Part shown: positions 34,670 to 46,582 of the stretch, piece by piece
Layout of the letters: every line of letters starts with the position of its first letter
Numbering within the stretch: position 1 is the stretch's first letter
NCBI GenBank assembly: GCA_014529385.2
Contig: CM043953.1
Coordinates: forward strand, 66,069,872 to 66,133,871
Source of the DNA: Adiantum capillus-veneris
Lineage: Eukaryota > Streptophyta > Polypodiopsida > Polypodiales > Pteridaceae
Direction of reading: 5' to 3'
Length of the DNA: 64,000 nucleotides
Notes under the pieces: generated by a model
What the model saw: only the letters and a program-made list of their open reading frames with translations
Database searches by the model: none
What the model was told of the DNA's origin: nothing
Translations under genes and position numbers: made by a program

Positions 34670-36414
34670 CCTAGAGTGAGAGAAGTGTTGTTGGGTGAGA
34701 CACGCTACAGCCTACAACACACACTCAAACACCAGAGAGAAAAAAAACCAAAGATTAGCGGATTAGTGCAAAATCACAATCGAATGTCAGGTGCAACAGA
34801 ATTGAAGATCTAGGTTTTACACTTTCCTTGCGTTAGTGATCCCTTTTAGCATGAATGGTGGTTCCTTTTACTTTTCCTTGAAGAGAGGAATGAGAGAGTG
34901 TGGTAGAGATGTGTAGAGGGAGAGAGAAAGAGAGAGAAGAGGAGAATGACACCTGATGGGGTCCCAACCAACCCTCTCAAGGGTCCCCCACACCGTTTTT
35001 GATGTGGCATTTGCTTTAGATTGCATAAATGGAATGTACACATATGCAATACATCAAGTGCAGACTCTACTACTCGAATGATGAATGTCTCCGCGGTAAC
35101 TCCTCAAGATGAGGCACCTCCGAGACTGATTTGATGCATCTTTGGATCCTTCTCAATGTGGGATTGTGGACCCGATGTGAGAGGAATGAAGGGCTAAAAG
35201 ATGGCTGGAAAATGCAGATTTGAAACATAAAATGCATCAAATCTCTCTCGTAAAGCAGGGTTAAAAATGCAAATTTTGACGATGCTGATGATGGACAATA
35301 ATGGAGCACTCGATGCCAGTGAGGGAATGGCCGAGGGTAGGCTCGATGGGTTCCCGAAGTACTGTACTGCAACAAGGAGATTGCGAGGGCAGATCCAAGC
35401 CATTTCTGGCGAAAGAAAGTGGTTGAAATCTAAGAACATTGGCTGTTGATCTGAAAGCTCTGGCGCTGATCTGGAAACGCTAGTTCCAAATTGGTGATTC
35501 CCAGCAAAACACTGAGGCTGACCTGAAAATTGGAAACTAGGCTGTTCTTCTGCTAGTGCTAGGTGATATGCAACTTGCTCCAATGCTTGGCTGTCCGGTT
35601 CCCTTTATAGGGCTGAAATTGGACTTATGAATTTCTTTAGGCTAAGGTAGGCCATATTGTCCACCACATCTAACAAAATAAATCATAAAAATGATTTATC
35701 AATAAGTTGGCCAGGGCATCAGTTTCTGGGTGAAATTGTTGCACATCTGTCCATCTAGGAATCCGATTGACGTGTGGAATGGATCGTTGGATTCCTCTAA
35801 GCTAATGCTACATGCACATCATGCCAGATGCCCACTTTAGTGTAATAACATCCGTCAAAACACGTGTACAAACCATTTATACAAGAAGGTTCCAAAATTG
35901 GAAAACTTAATCTAATGGACTCGTCCGGACATGCAGGTCTTGCGAACATGCTCACAAAATTGCTGGTACTAATCCTCCTAGGATTCTAGATACTCCTATC
36001 TAGGGATAGGTACAAAATTGTCTTTGGAAGTCGAGGAAGCATGTCCACGTGGCGCACACAGCCATGTGCATGTGACAAAATATGGCGGTAGCAGCCATAA
36101 TTTGCGGTGGGATTTTTGGAAATTCCGTAGGTTGATGATGTGGTAGACTATGCAAAAAAACAATGCAGATGACTTGTGAAGTATTTTTTAAATATTAAAA
36201 GCCAATTGGATTTTAATGGTGAAAAGAAAGAACCTATAAAAGAATGCCTAGGGTAAACTATTCTCAGGTTTGCAGTTGCGGATTTGAGAGTGCTCCTCGT
36301 GGAAATGGTATACTCTGTTTAAGATCGATATAAAAGAAATATTAATAGGGTGCCGGGCTTTTGGGACCAATATTTTTGGGAGTGGAACTCTGCCACTTCA
36401 TGCCGATAGTGTGA

Positions 36415-36483
<69 letters not shown>

Positions 36484-36544
36484 TCAGTTCCTTATTAAGT
36501 GCCAAACTCTATTCATTTATTCTATTGTTTGGCACGTGGTGCCC
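34670..36544 (+). other. Unassigned LTR-like block, copy 2
   Basis: Counterpart of 14861-16735. A minus-strand frame of 129 codons (35194-35583) is open here, whereas a 2 bp insertion breaks it in copy 1. It has no recognisable motif, so I do not call it a gene. Plus-strand TATAAAA at about 36237-36243; CT tract at 36415-36478. Confidence 0.45.
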
Positions 36545-36557
36545 AAAGTGGTTATAA

Positions 36558-36569
36558 TGGTATTAGAGC
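36558..36569 (+). other. Primer-binding-site-like sequence, copy 2
   Basis: TGGTATTAGAGC, as in copy 1. Confidence 0.55.
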
Positions 36570-36884
36570 TTTAGTCGTTTGCTTTTCCGACAAGCAAGCT
36601 GGTTCTTTAGAATAGACATTTGGCACTGATGGACTCCGATGAGTATGTATAGTCTCTTGTCAATGAATTGCACAACACACTTTTGAGGCATCCCCTTGTG
36701 CAATTTATCTATTTTGCACAACTTTCAACAATTCTTGAATTATATGATGCCTCCTGTCACGCCTTACGTATTTTTACCCTCAGGCACTCAACCGTGAAAG
36801 AGCTTCATCTCATCGTATCAGCTTTACTATCTACATACAGAGATCTATCATGTCTTTGCTTAAATCTTCCTATTCACATTGAAA

Positions 36885-36886
<2 letters not shown>

Positions 36887-36950
<64 letters not shown>
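36887..36950. repeat. Compound (CT)n(TA)n microsatellite, copy 2
   Basis: About half the length of the copy 1 allele at 17078-17200. Confidence 0.95.
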
Positions 36951-36954
<4 letters not shown>

Positions 36955-37067
36955 CATTTGATAGTGTCAGATGGATGGTCCAACGCTAGCAATTGAAGCT
37001 AATTCAAAAGGGTTCAAGGAAGAGACATGGTGACATGATCAACATAATTATCTTTGGTAAGACGTTG

Positions 37068-38309
37068 TGGAGTGCAAATGACAATGAAAACGAATGCCCC
37101 TATAGCCTTGCACCGATCACACCGTCAGAAAGAACAACAGCTGCATCGTCGAATTCACTTGTGTTAAACACCTGTAAAGCTTGGAGAAGAACAACTCTAG
37201 CGGAAACCACACTTGGAATTAGGAGAATTAGAGAACATAAGTGTGTAGATTGGCTTGCGTATATGTCCGTAGAGCATCCATATGCTTGATGCCGATAAGG
37301 AATGAGCAAATTACAAGCATTTGAAGTTCTGGGGTTTTGAAAAAGCTCCAAAAAGGAGGTCTTTGGAAAGTGTCTACAGGTGTGCAGAGAAATGCAGCTA
37401 TTAAAGGGGGATTTTTTTGGCTCTTATCCCAAGGGATTTTTTCTCCCCTCTTAGCCGACTTCATTTCCCCCTTTAGGCACCTTTTTTATTGGTCCATTTT
37501 GAGCCTTTTTTGGGTAAAAAATGGGATGTCGGCCACTTTTTGACCAAGGCAAGTGGGGGGGACAGTGTCCTGGGACCAAAAAATGGACAGGACCCCTATC
37601 CAGATAGTGGGAACACAAATTGGGTGCCCCCTCCTCTCCCCAAAGCCCACAAGCCCTCTCAAGAAAGGCCAAGAAGCTCCATTAACTCCTTTGATACATC
37701 CTTAAGGGGTACCCACTCCCCCCCTTATACCATCCAATTTTCGCATGCTCCCCCCCATGTGGGGTTATTCCATTGCCACTTGGCATGCTCTCCCCAACTT
37801 CCCCAACTTCCCCATGTCCAAACCTGAAATTTCTGTTTTGCCCCCAAACTGAGCCATTTTCTCGGAGGCGTAGCGGGTGACCCCGACCACCAAATATAGC
37901 ACCGTAAAGCATCGCTTGGAGCTTATTACCCCGGCTAACTCCAAAAATTTCTAAACATACCATTGCTAAAAAAAACCATCAAGTTGGCCCACTTGCCGTC
38001 TTCCCACGTGCATCCGCCGCCACTTTTAAGTGAAAAACCATCCACTTCGAGTGCGTGTAACTCATGATGTCGGAGTCCGATTTGCAAGCTATCAAGCACG
38101 GCTAGGAATGCTCATTAAAAATTATTTCCTAAAATCTTGAACAACCCAAAAATCAACCAACAACTTGACCAAAACCAACCTTTGTACATAAATTCTACAA
38201 GAGCACTCCAAAAACTCAGAGCATTATGTACATCTATGTACTCGGGGCTAGTGAGCAAGCTTTCTGGCATGGATTAGCAACTTCATTTCCACCCAAAAAA
38301 TGCATGACA
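37068..38309 (-). mobile_element. Ty3-4 3' LTR
   Basis: Aligns along its length with 43832-45070, from TGGAGTGCAAATGAC to CACCCAAAAAATGCATGACA on the plus strand. The duplication breakpoint is at 37589, inside this LTR. A purine run on the minus strand just inside (AAGGGGGGG, 38320s) may be the polypurine tract. Confidence 0.88.
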
Positions 38310-38339
38310 TAGCTTGCCAACCCCCCCTTGCCTGCTTAG

Positions 38340-38926
38340 TCATTCATGACAAGCAGAGGTCCCTAGGATGAATAACTGCTGCATTCCATCCCCAGAAACC
38401 TCATCCACAGTTTCGGATGTTTCCGCATTGTCTCCTTCTACTGATAGCATTTCATCAGTCACAATTGTCATCAAACGTGCCATATACTTATTCAATCTAT
38501 AACCATTAACACAGTATTTATGCTCTGCACCATTTAAGTTTTCCAATTGATATGTGCCATTTTCAAATTTGTTTACTACAGTAAAAGGACCTTCCCACTT
38601 AATTTGAAACTTTTTCTGGAAAGTATTGTCCAATTTACTATTGTACCACAACACAAGATCACCCTTTTCAATTCCTTTATCCTTGATGCATTCATTGTCC
38701 TTCATGTGAGCCTTCTTTGACACTTCTTCATAATGACTCAAGGCCAAAATTCTGTCTAACTGCAAGCCTTGTAAATCCAACAACCTTCCAATAACAACCA
38801 CTTAAGTGCGGGGATTTCCACTTCAATGCGCACTAAAGCTTCCTTGCCATAAATCAAGTGATAAGGAGAAAACCCTGTGGTTGTTTTGATAGCAGTTCTA
38901 TAAGCCCATAGTGCACAAGGCAACTC
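38340..38926 (-). pseudogene. Ty3-4 integrase C-terminal part
   Basis: The sequence contains IEKGDLVLWYN, KKFQIKWEGPFTVVNKF and NGTYQLENLNG, a GPY/F-like C-terminal module, followed by a short tail ending at 38340. A frame break near 38800-38930 separates it from the catalytic core. Confidence 0.8.
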
Positions 38927-40414
38927 TTAATCCCAAGTCTTCCCATGTGTCTGAGTCATTTTTGTCAAGATATTCACTAATTCTCCATTGAATCTCTCAT
39001 TAAGACCATTGCATTGTTGATAATAAGGAGAACTGTACCTATGTATATTAAGCTTTCCACAAAGGAAATCAAACAACTCTCCTCTAAATCCTGGTCCCCG
39101 ATCAGAAAGTAGTTCCAAAGGCACACCAAACTTGCAACATATATCTTCGTACACAAACTTCCCCATTTCTTTACTGGTAATCTGTTTCACAGCCTTAGCT
39201 TCTGCCCAACGTGACAAATAATCCATTGCTGTCAGAATGTAAACATTTCTTTTATCAGTCATGGGTAAGGGTCCAATAGCATCAAGACCCCATTTTTCAA
39301 ATACATCAAAAGCTAAAATCGTCTTTCGTAATTCAGGCTTCAAAATTCTCTTCCCCATCTTCTGGCAAGACAAACAAGACTTGCACCAATGGTTCACATC
39401 CCACTGGACACTCGGCCACACATAGCCTTCTTGTAAAATCTTATGTAGCATAATTTTCATGGCAAAATGTCCTCCACAGGATCCTTCATGGTTCTCTTCC
39501 AAAATCTTATAGATTTCTTCTTTCCAGGGCACACGTCGCAATATCAAATCACTTCCTTTCATGTAAAGCACATCATCAAACATTTTGTACTTTTTGACTC
39601 TTCTCATAAAAGCATACTTTTTGGATGATGACAAATCTTCAGGTAAAACACCTGTAAGTAGAAAATACGCTTCCTTTGATAGCACTTCTCTTCCATGATA
39701 TAGAGGGGCATCAGCCTTCAACACAAACACACAAGTGATCATTTCTTGGGCAGCATCATGAGCTTCTTCATTCTGAGACCTCTCAATATGCTGTAAACTC
39801 CATGCCTCAAACTTTTTAAGCAAATATTTCACTTTGAAACACAAATTTTTCACCTTAGGATTCTTATTCTTCCACACCCCCAATACCTGCTTCACAACCA
39901 ACAAGGCATCTCCTTTGACTTGCAGGCGTTTAATTCCCAACTGTAAGCAAATGTGCAGACCGCCCTCAAGGGCCATGTACTCTGCTTCATTATTACTTTT
40001 TGCATCAAGCTTTAAACCTTGTTTCCTCACAAGTTTTCCTTGTGCATCAGAGACAAAAATCCCTCCTGAAGCAGCTTCATGACTTCTTTGATAAGAGCCA
40101 TCAAAATATAACTGTGAAGCATTGGATATAGCAAGAGTTTTGACCTTCTTCCTTTGCACCACCTGTTCCTTAACCAAAACAGGAGTCTCTTTGTAAGTGA
40201 GTAAATCTGCCAGGGTAGCCCGAGTACTCTCTTCCACCAAAAAAGTGAATTGAAATTCGTGCAGTTCTATAACCCATTTTATCACTATCTTTGATATATT
40301 TGAGTTATTAAACAACTGAGGCAGCAATGAATAGTTGGTGAGAAAAGTGAACAACTTTTGCAATAGGTAATGCCTGAATCGTCTGCAAGCATAGACCATA
40401 CTGATCATCACCAA
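38927..40414 (-). pseudogene. Ty3-4 second (plant-type) RNase H plus integrase core
   Basis: A 495-codon open frame. It begins in the tail of the first RNase H and tether (about residues 1-80). A second RNase H of archaeal/plant type follows: LYFDGSYQRSHEAASGG (Asp), NNEAEYMALEGGL (Glu), QVKGDALLVVKQV (Asp), HDAAQEM. Next is the integrase zinc module (HEGSCGGHFAM then CKSCLSCQK), then the core with KWGLDAIGPLP, LLSDRGPGF and NGLNERFNGEL, which supply D, D and E. This long frame is the best-preserved pol piece in the element. Confidence 0.9.
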
Positions 40415-41873
40415 CTCAATCTCTGAGTACTCTCTTTCATGAGGGGTTTTAACTCAGCTAGCATAATAAGCAGGCTTCATATACTTGGACTCCTTTCCTC
40501 TTGGCAATAGCATAGCCCCAATGGCATCATCTCCAGCTGACGGCTTAACATAAAATTATTTCTCCCAGTCAGGAGCTTGCATAATAGGCAATGTGCTCAA
40601 AACTTCTTTGACCTTATCGAAAACTTGTTCACAGTCTTGTGTCCACTCCAATGGATCATTTTTAACCACTTGCTGCAGTGGGTACAATAACTGTGATGCC
40701 AAAGGTATGAATCGAGACAGATATTTAACCTTCTGAATGAAAGTAGCCAATTGTCTTGTATCTTTTGGGATGACAACAATAATAAGGCTTCCACTTTCTT
40801 TGGATCTGCCTCAATCCCATTTTTTGAAATCACATGTCCAAGAAGCTTCACCCTTGGCAGTGCCAAATGACATTTTTTGGGGTTTAACTGACCCTTGCAT
40901 TCATCACACCTTGCGAAGGTCATTTCAAGCTTCGAACATGCTCTTTCCTTGAACTGTATACACAAAAATAATCTATGAACCCTTTGACAAACTTCCCAAG
41001 AAATGGGGCAAGGACCCAGTCTACTTTTCTTTCAAAGGCTCCTGGCCCATTTGTCAACCCAAAAGGAAGGCAACAAAAGCAGAAACAACCCCATGGCATG
41101 ATAAAAGTAGTCTTTTTCCTATCTTCAGGAGCAAGTATAAGCTAAAACTATCCTCAATACCCATCACAGACACTGTTTCTCTCAAAACCAGCCACTGCAT
41201 CTAGCAATTGATCAATAAAAGCCAAAGGGTAAGGATCTTTCTTAGTCACCGCATTTAGTGGCTTGTAATCAACACATACTCTCCAACGCCCATCTTTCTT
41301 TGGGGTGACTACTACATGGCTTACCCATTCAACATTATCCACTGGCACAATGAACCTTGCATCCAAAAGCTTATCCACTTCTTCCTTTAAAGCATTCATC
41401 TGCTCCTTGCCCATCCTCCTTAACTTCTGTGTGATTAGTTTTGCCCCTTCAACTAGCTCAATCTTCACAAAATCCCCAACAAAACCCCTTATTTCCTGAT
41501 ATGAGGTAATAAAAAGATTTGGAAACCTGTCCAACATTGCTAAGTACTCCCTTCTTTCTCCTTGTGTCAGATCAGTACTCAACATATTTTGAATCAACTC
41601 TTTCTTCACTGGCAGTTCTTTTTTAGGTTGCATCAACTCTTCAAGTTGCTTTAAACGACTTGAAGCATTTATATTCCCTGATAATTGTAGCACTTCACTA
41701 ACTTCTCTCTGTTCCTCGTCCAACAACAAGAATGACACTTCACCCTCATCACTGGAACTTGAAGTAGTGCTACTTTCTGAGTCTTCAGAACTATCATCAC
41801 TGGTAGTTCCGGACTCATCATTCTCACTCACATCTTCAAGTGCCATACGTTGTTTGGTAGTCATATCAAACAC
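40415..41873 (-). pseudogene. Ty3-4 reverse transcriptase and first RNase H (broken)
   Basis: The N-terminal linker is acidic and serine-rich (about 41700-41860). RT begins with KLLDARFIVPVDNVEWVSHV and has WRVCVDYKPLNAVTKKDP. The frame stops at 41154 and changes. Further on, the catalytic box reads FIDYFCVYS with Tyr for the second Asp (40968-40970). HVISKNGIEADPKK and the connection follow. The first RNase H start (SAGDDAIGAMLLPRG) lies near 40500-40550, and a TGA replaces the expected Arg codon before VKTPHEREYSEIEL. Confidence 0.85.
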
Positions 41874-42226
41874 CCTCTTTCACCCTTCTTGCCATGCACA
41901 CCCATTGTGCCCTTGCCCCAATCTTGCACGGCACCAACGGCTCTCAACCAAGGTCGTCCCAAAATGAGAGGAAAGGCTCCCAGACCGGCTAGCATAACAT
42001 GAAATTTCACCATAACTTTCACGTTAAAGACTTCAACTTCCAAATTCTTGATCATCCCCAAAAATTTCACCTTGGCATGGTTTGCTAGTCGATTCCGAAA
42101 CCCAGAGCTTTTGCATGTAATGAGACCCAGTCTCTCGACACATGACTGTGTGATCACACAAACTTGAGCACCTCCATTAATGTAGGCTTCTCCCATGCCC
42201 ACACCTTTGTGCCAAGTGTTCACCAA
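41861..42226 (-). pseudogene. Ty3-4 aspartic protease
   Basis: Active-site loop YINGGAQVCVI, where the related element at 63172-63210 has YIDGGAQICVM. The catalytic Asp is thus Asn here and the enzyme should be dead. The C-terminal landmark FPLILGRPWLRAVGAV is intact. It overlaps the following RT frame by a few bases. Confidence 0.87.
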
Positions 42227-42427
42227 GGATAGATGTTGGGTAACTCTCCCATGGACAACACTCTGACTTGTCTATGATTCGGCTCTTTTTCTGGATTCAT
42301 TGCCTTTTAAGTTTGGACACCATATTCATCAATTGTCCAAAAGTACAATCTACTTTCCTCCCAATCAGGTCTTCCTTTAAACTGTAAGCTGTTTGGCCTT
42401 CTCCCAAAGGCAAATTGCCACTTCAAA

Positions 42428-43516
42428 TCATCTACGAGGCTTTCTCTTTCTCTTGGCTTTCACATCTTCACCCTCTTTCTCCTTCCCTTTCTTTTGATTA
42501 GGTCCTGGTGCTGCATAGCCTTCCCTTTCTCTTTTGCCTATTGGCAACACATCCCCGTATATCCAATGCATAATCATTGGCCTTGTTAGGGATCTATTGA
42601 GGAAGTGGAAACATATCACCTCCCATCCTTATTGGTCCTGGACGATGAGTGCTGATATGACCAAGTTTCTCACAATTATAACAAGTTGGAATGAACCTTC
42701 CTCGTGGCTCAAAGCCACCCTGTCCACGACCTGCATTAGCATTAGGTTGAGCTTCATATGGATTGGCCATTCCTCTACCACGGCCCTGATCATGACTACG
42801 ACCACCTCCACCTCCAAGGAAATTGAGCCGTAATTCCTGCATCATTCCTGCATCATGTTCATCATGTCATGCATATTATGTTGTAATTGCTCAGGGTCTA
42901 TAGCCCTTTGAGTGGGTGGGACTCTAGTCTCTGCCTGATTTCCTTCACCTTGGCCACCATTAGCTTGCACAGGACCCTCCTTGCCGTACTCATGGAGTCA
43001 TTGAGCCTTCCATTCTTTCTCCCTGGCAATCGCGACTGCCTCTTCGAAAGTAACGGGCCTTTTCAGCTCAACTTTGAACTTCAGACCTTCCTTGAGATTG
43101 TCTACAAAACGGTCCTTCTTTAACATGGCCGGCGAAATTTCATTTCCCAAAGCTCGAGCCCATTTATCCCATAAACGGATAAACTGCATGACAAAATCAT
43201 CCATGCTTTGATTAGCTTTCTAAGTGTACCCCAAAATTTCATGCCAAAGTTCGTCAGGTGCTTCAATGGATCGGTATTGTGTGAACAAAGGTTGCTTCAC
43301 ATGATTGTAGTCCAAAACCACCCCTGGGTTTTGTGCCTGCATCAACTCCTCAAAATTGTGTAACCAAACTTTTGCCTCATCCTGTAAACTATATTGCAGC
43401 AACAATATAGCTTGGTCTAGTATAGTGCGCAATAAGCAATTGACTTCCAACTTTTCAATAAACGTCTGTGCATTTTCATCAGCCAATCCATGAAACTGTG
43501 GGAACTCGTCTGCCAT
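42428..43516 (-). pseudogene. Ty3-4 gag
   Basis: The start ATG at 43514-43516 gives MADEFPQFHGLADENAQTF, followed by capsid-type motifs (KVWLHNFEELM, QYRSIEAPDELW). A TAG at 43220-43222 interrupts the frame, and it resumes with MDDFVMQFIRLWDKW. Another stop lies near 42998. The zinc knuckle CYNCEKLGHISTHR has the final Cys replaced by Arg, so metal binding is probably lost. A GR-rich segment precedes the knuckle. Confidence 0.82.
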
Positions 43517-43807
43517 GTTTGATTGCCACAAAAACACTTACATGTGACGTCGAAAACTCAAGGGATGTCGATGGATCGCTCCAGTACCTAATCCACCTCA
43601 CACTGGGTAACCCAGCCCCCAGTGCTCGGCTTCACAGAACCTCATGACCCTCACAAAGGATGCAATCCAAATTAAACGACCGCCTCAAATACTATCCACA
43701 AATAGCACATACATAGGCGGTTGTCCATAAGGACCTACATCCACTTTACATTCTCTGCCTGCATAGTGGACAAACTTTGCAAAAATTGGAGCACATGAGG
43801 ATTTCTA

Positions 43808-43823
43808 CTCACTGGGGGCACCA
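43808..43823 (-). other. Ty3-4 primer binding site (non-iMet)
   Basis: Minus strand TGGTGCCCCCAGTGAG, eight bases inside the 5' LTR. The plus-strand Tat element on the right has almost the same site (60899-60915). It is not the usual iMet sequence; I could not assign the tRNA from memory. Confidence 0.7.
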
Positions 43824-43831
43824 AAATGACG

Positions 43832-45070
43832 TGGAGTGCAAATGACAATGAAAACGAATGCCCCTATAGCCTTGCACCGATCACACCGTCGGAAAGAACA
43901 ACAGCTGCATCACCGAATTCACTTGTGTTAAACACCTGTAAAGCTTGGAGAAGAACAGATCTAGCGGAAACCACACTTGGAATTAGGAAAATTAGAGAAC
44001 ATAAGTGTGTATATTGGCTTGCGTAGGTGTCCGTAGAGCATCCATATGCTTGATTCCGATAAGGAATGAGCAAATTACAAGCATTTGAAGTTCGGGGTTT
44101 TGAAAAAGCTCCAAAAAGGAGGTCTTTCGAAAGTGTCTGCAGAGAAATGCAACTATTAAAGGGGGATTTTTTTGGCTCTTATCCAAAGGGATTTTTGCTC
44201 CCCTCTTAGCCGACTTCATTTACCCCTTTAGGCACCTTTTTATTGGTCCATTTTGAGCCTTTTTTGGGTAAAAAATGGGATGTCGGCCACTTTTTGACCA
44301 AGGCAAGTTGGGGGGGGGGAGGGGACAGTTTCCGGGGACCAAAAAATGGGCACAGTGCCTGTCCAGGCAGTGGGAACACAAATTGGGCACCCCCTCCTCT
44401 CCCAAAGCCTAGGAGCCCTCTCAAGCAAAGCCAAGAAGCTCCATTAACTCCTTTGATACACCCTTAAGGGGTACCCTCTCCCTCCCTTATACCCTCCAAT
44501 TTTCAAATGCTCCCCCCCATGTGGGGTTATTCCATTGCCACTTGGCATGCTCTCCCCAGCTTTCCCAGCTTCCCCATGTCCAAACCTGAAATTTCTGTTT
44601 TGCCCCCAAACTGAGCCATTTTCTTGGAGGCGTAGCCGGTGACCCCGACCACCAAATATAGCGTCGTAAAGCATGGCTTGGAGCTTATTACCCCAGCGAA
44701 CTCCAAAGTTTCTAAACATACCATTGCTAAAAAAAACCATCAAGTCAGCCCACTTGCCGTCTTCCCACATGCATCCGCCGCCACTTTTAAGTGAAAAACC
44801 ATCCACTTCGAGTGCATGTAACTCATGATGTCTGAGTCCGATTTGCAAGCTATCAAGCACGGCTAGGAATGCTCATTAAAAACTATTTTTTGAAAGCTTG
44901 ACCAACCCAAAACTCAACCAACAGCTTGACCAAAACCAAGCCTTTGTACATAAATTCTACAAGAGCACTCCAAAAACTCAAAGCATTATGTACATCAATG
45001 TACTTGGGGCTAGTGAGCAAGCTTTTTAGCATGATTAGCAACTTCATTTCCACCCAAAAAATGCCTGACA
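43832..45070 (-). mobile_element. Ty3-4 5' LTR
   Basis: Counterpart of the 3' LTR at 37068-38309, with frequent substitutions and short indels. Confidence 0.88.
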
Positions 45071-46169
45071 ACGCTATTCCATGCTTAATGTGGCCATCAT
45101 CAATATACCCAAGCAAAGTGGTACTGAACTTCATTTTGCTTGGGAGACTCCATCCACGAACGGGAGAATTATGTGTTGGAGAGATGAGAATTCGAGTAGA
45201 CAATGGCGGGAAATGATGGGAGAGCAAGATGATTATAGGTTTTGACAATAGAGCGAGAGGATTGGTCGTCATGAAAATCTCTGAATGGCCAAGGGATACA
45301 TGCTCCCAAGCTGATTGTCCTCAATCAAATATATGTCTGCTACATTGTCTCATGCCAAGGGGCATGAGACGACCTCCTCTACAGACTCAAGTTCATCAAT
45401 AAATCTGCTATGTGTGCATTATTTATAGAAATATTATGTTGTTTTCTACACAAACTTAGAAAATACGGAAATGTCTGAAATGCAAGCAGCTTGAAACATA
45501 TTGAAATATGTAAAATATATTTGCTAAAACAAAGTGCAGCTCTGCTAGAAAGTGGTAAACAGTAAAAGTGAAAGGGCTGAAGAATGACTTCGATGAAATA
45601 ATTTCTCTGTCTTGCGGATTCAAATGTTAGGAAGATTGCACTCGAGTAATCTTTGTGAGATTACTGAAGTTGAGTAAATGTTTTTTTGAATGAAGCAGAT
45701 TTCAACAAGCGAGGCATGCAAGCTTTCAACACCTTGTGTTTGAGGATAATTATGACATAGGAACAGGAGATCATTATTCATTACGCCAGTTCTGTGATCA
45801 ACGGCTTGTCCAAGGTAAAAATGAAGCATAGGAACAATAAGGAAGATGGAAGTTCAGCCAATTAAACCAAGTTTTTGAAATTCGACTCAACTCAGATTTT
45901 TTTTAAAAAATCGAGGGCTTTATCTGTGGGAGTGGGCATAATACTAGGCTTTAACAAGGATATGTGCATGAGATTGGACTCTCGGCTTCCAATGGAATGG
46001 AAATTATTTCTATATTTGATATCTTATAATGTGCTGAATGCAATGTTAATTTCACCTAAATAACGTGATAGAACATAATGGTTGTTCGTTTAGCAAGATG
46101 TTTCAAATTTGAAAATGGATTTTGACAGGATACTTTTGGTAGCATTAACGGTGATGTGACTATTTGCAG
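45071..46169. other. Unique region, no gene seen
   Basis: A-T rich sequence between the Ty3-4 LTR and the exon-like ORF. The end at 46155-46169 (TGTGACTATTTGCAG) looks like an intron 3' end. Nothing else is recognisable; it may be intron or decayed repeat. Confidence 0.4.
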
Positions 46170-46582
46170 GTGGTGGCCATAATTGCTCCAAGGATAGCAA
46201 GGAGTCTCTTTTGAGGGCAGCTAGAAGGAAGAATTGGGAGAAATCTATCGATATTGATGAGTTATGTGGACCAGGAGGGGCATGGTGGGGTGTGAGGGGG
46301 CAAATGAGGGACAATTTCAACCATAGATTTGTGCATATCACACAAGACGAGCACCTTGAAAACTTCAAGCAAATAGAAAGTTACTTGGAAGTTTATTGGG
46401 AATTGCCCCCTGTTGCTGCACCTTCCCTTACTCATCAGAGGAGGTATGGCCCTGCTCGTGCCACATATCCTATTATTTCAGACAATGAGAGCAAGCTCTT
46501 TGCGCAATTGGGACTGAGTAGCTTAGATAAAGATCTTTTCAATGGCTACACTCAAATGGTTTACTTGAAAGTTTCCCAATAG
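46170..46582 (+). CDS. Exon-like ORF of unknown function (putative terminal exon)
   Basis: I do not recognise the family. A frame open from a splice-acceptor-like ATTTGCAG at 46169 runs 136 codons to a TAG at 46580-46582. It contains SLLRAARRKNWEKSIDIDE, ELCGPGGAWWGVRGQMRD, FVHITQDEHLENFKQI, RRYGPARATYPII and LGLSSLDKDLFNGY. It is not repetitive in composition, has no retrotransposon motif, and is not duplicated in this window. It could be the last exon of a host gene with earlier exons to the left, a pseudogene, or chance. Confidence 0.4.

Larger units (their letters stand above)
17841..37589. repeat. Tandem segmental duplication, copy 2 (complete unit, about 19.75 kb)
   Basis: The copy starts inside Copia-A integrase at 17841 and ends inside the 3' LTR of Ty3-4 at 37589. 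Copies 1 and 2 agree through the sequence ending TGGACA (17835-17840 and 37584-37589). They then diverge: copy 1 enters Copia coding sequence, while copy 2 continues in the LTR to 38309. The junction at 17840/17841 therefore joins the right edge of one unit to the left edge of the next, as expected for a direct tandem duplication with breakpoints in two unrelated transposons. Confidence 0.9.
37068..45070 (-). mobile_element. Ty3-4: complete, inactive Ty3/Tat retrotransposon
   Basis: Two direct LTRs of 1,242 and 1,239 bp flank a 5.5 kb internal region. Minus-strand order is 5' LTR, primer site, gag, protease, RT, RNase H, a second plant-type RNase H, integrase, 3' LTR. The second RNase H and the YI[D/N]GGAQ protease loop place it in the plant Tat group. 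LTR ends on the minus strand are TGTCA...CTCCA. The flanks ACGTT (37062-37066) and ACGCT (45071-45075) could be a decayed target-site duplication, but with one mismatch and a one-base border ambiguity. The LTRs differ at many sites, so the insertion is old. Confidence 0.9.

Noticed and set aside
37451-37963. Several open frames in the Ty3-4 LTR, also around 44206-44860
   Set aside because: They occur on both strands of LTR sequence, are not conserved between the two LTRs, and have no motif.
44883-45272. 129-codon minus-strand open frame across the Ty3-4 LTR border
   Set aside because: It spans the junction of host flank and LTR. The host part alone (MKFSTTLLGYIDDG) is too short to assign.
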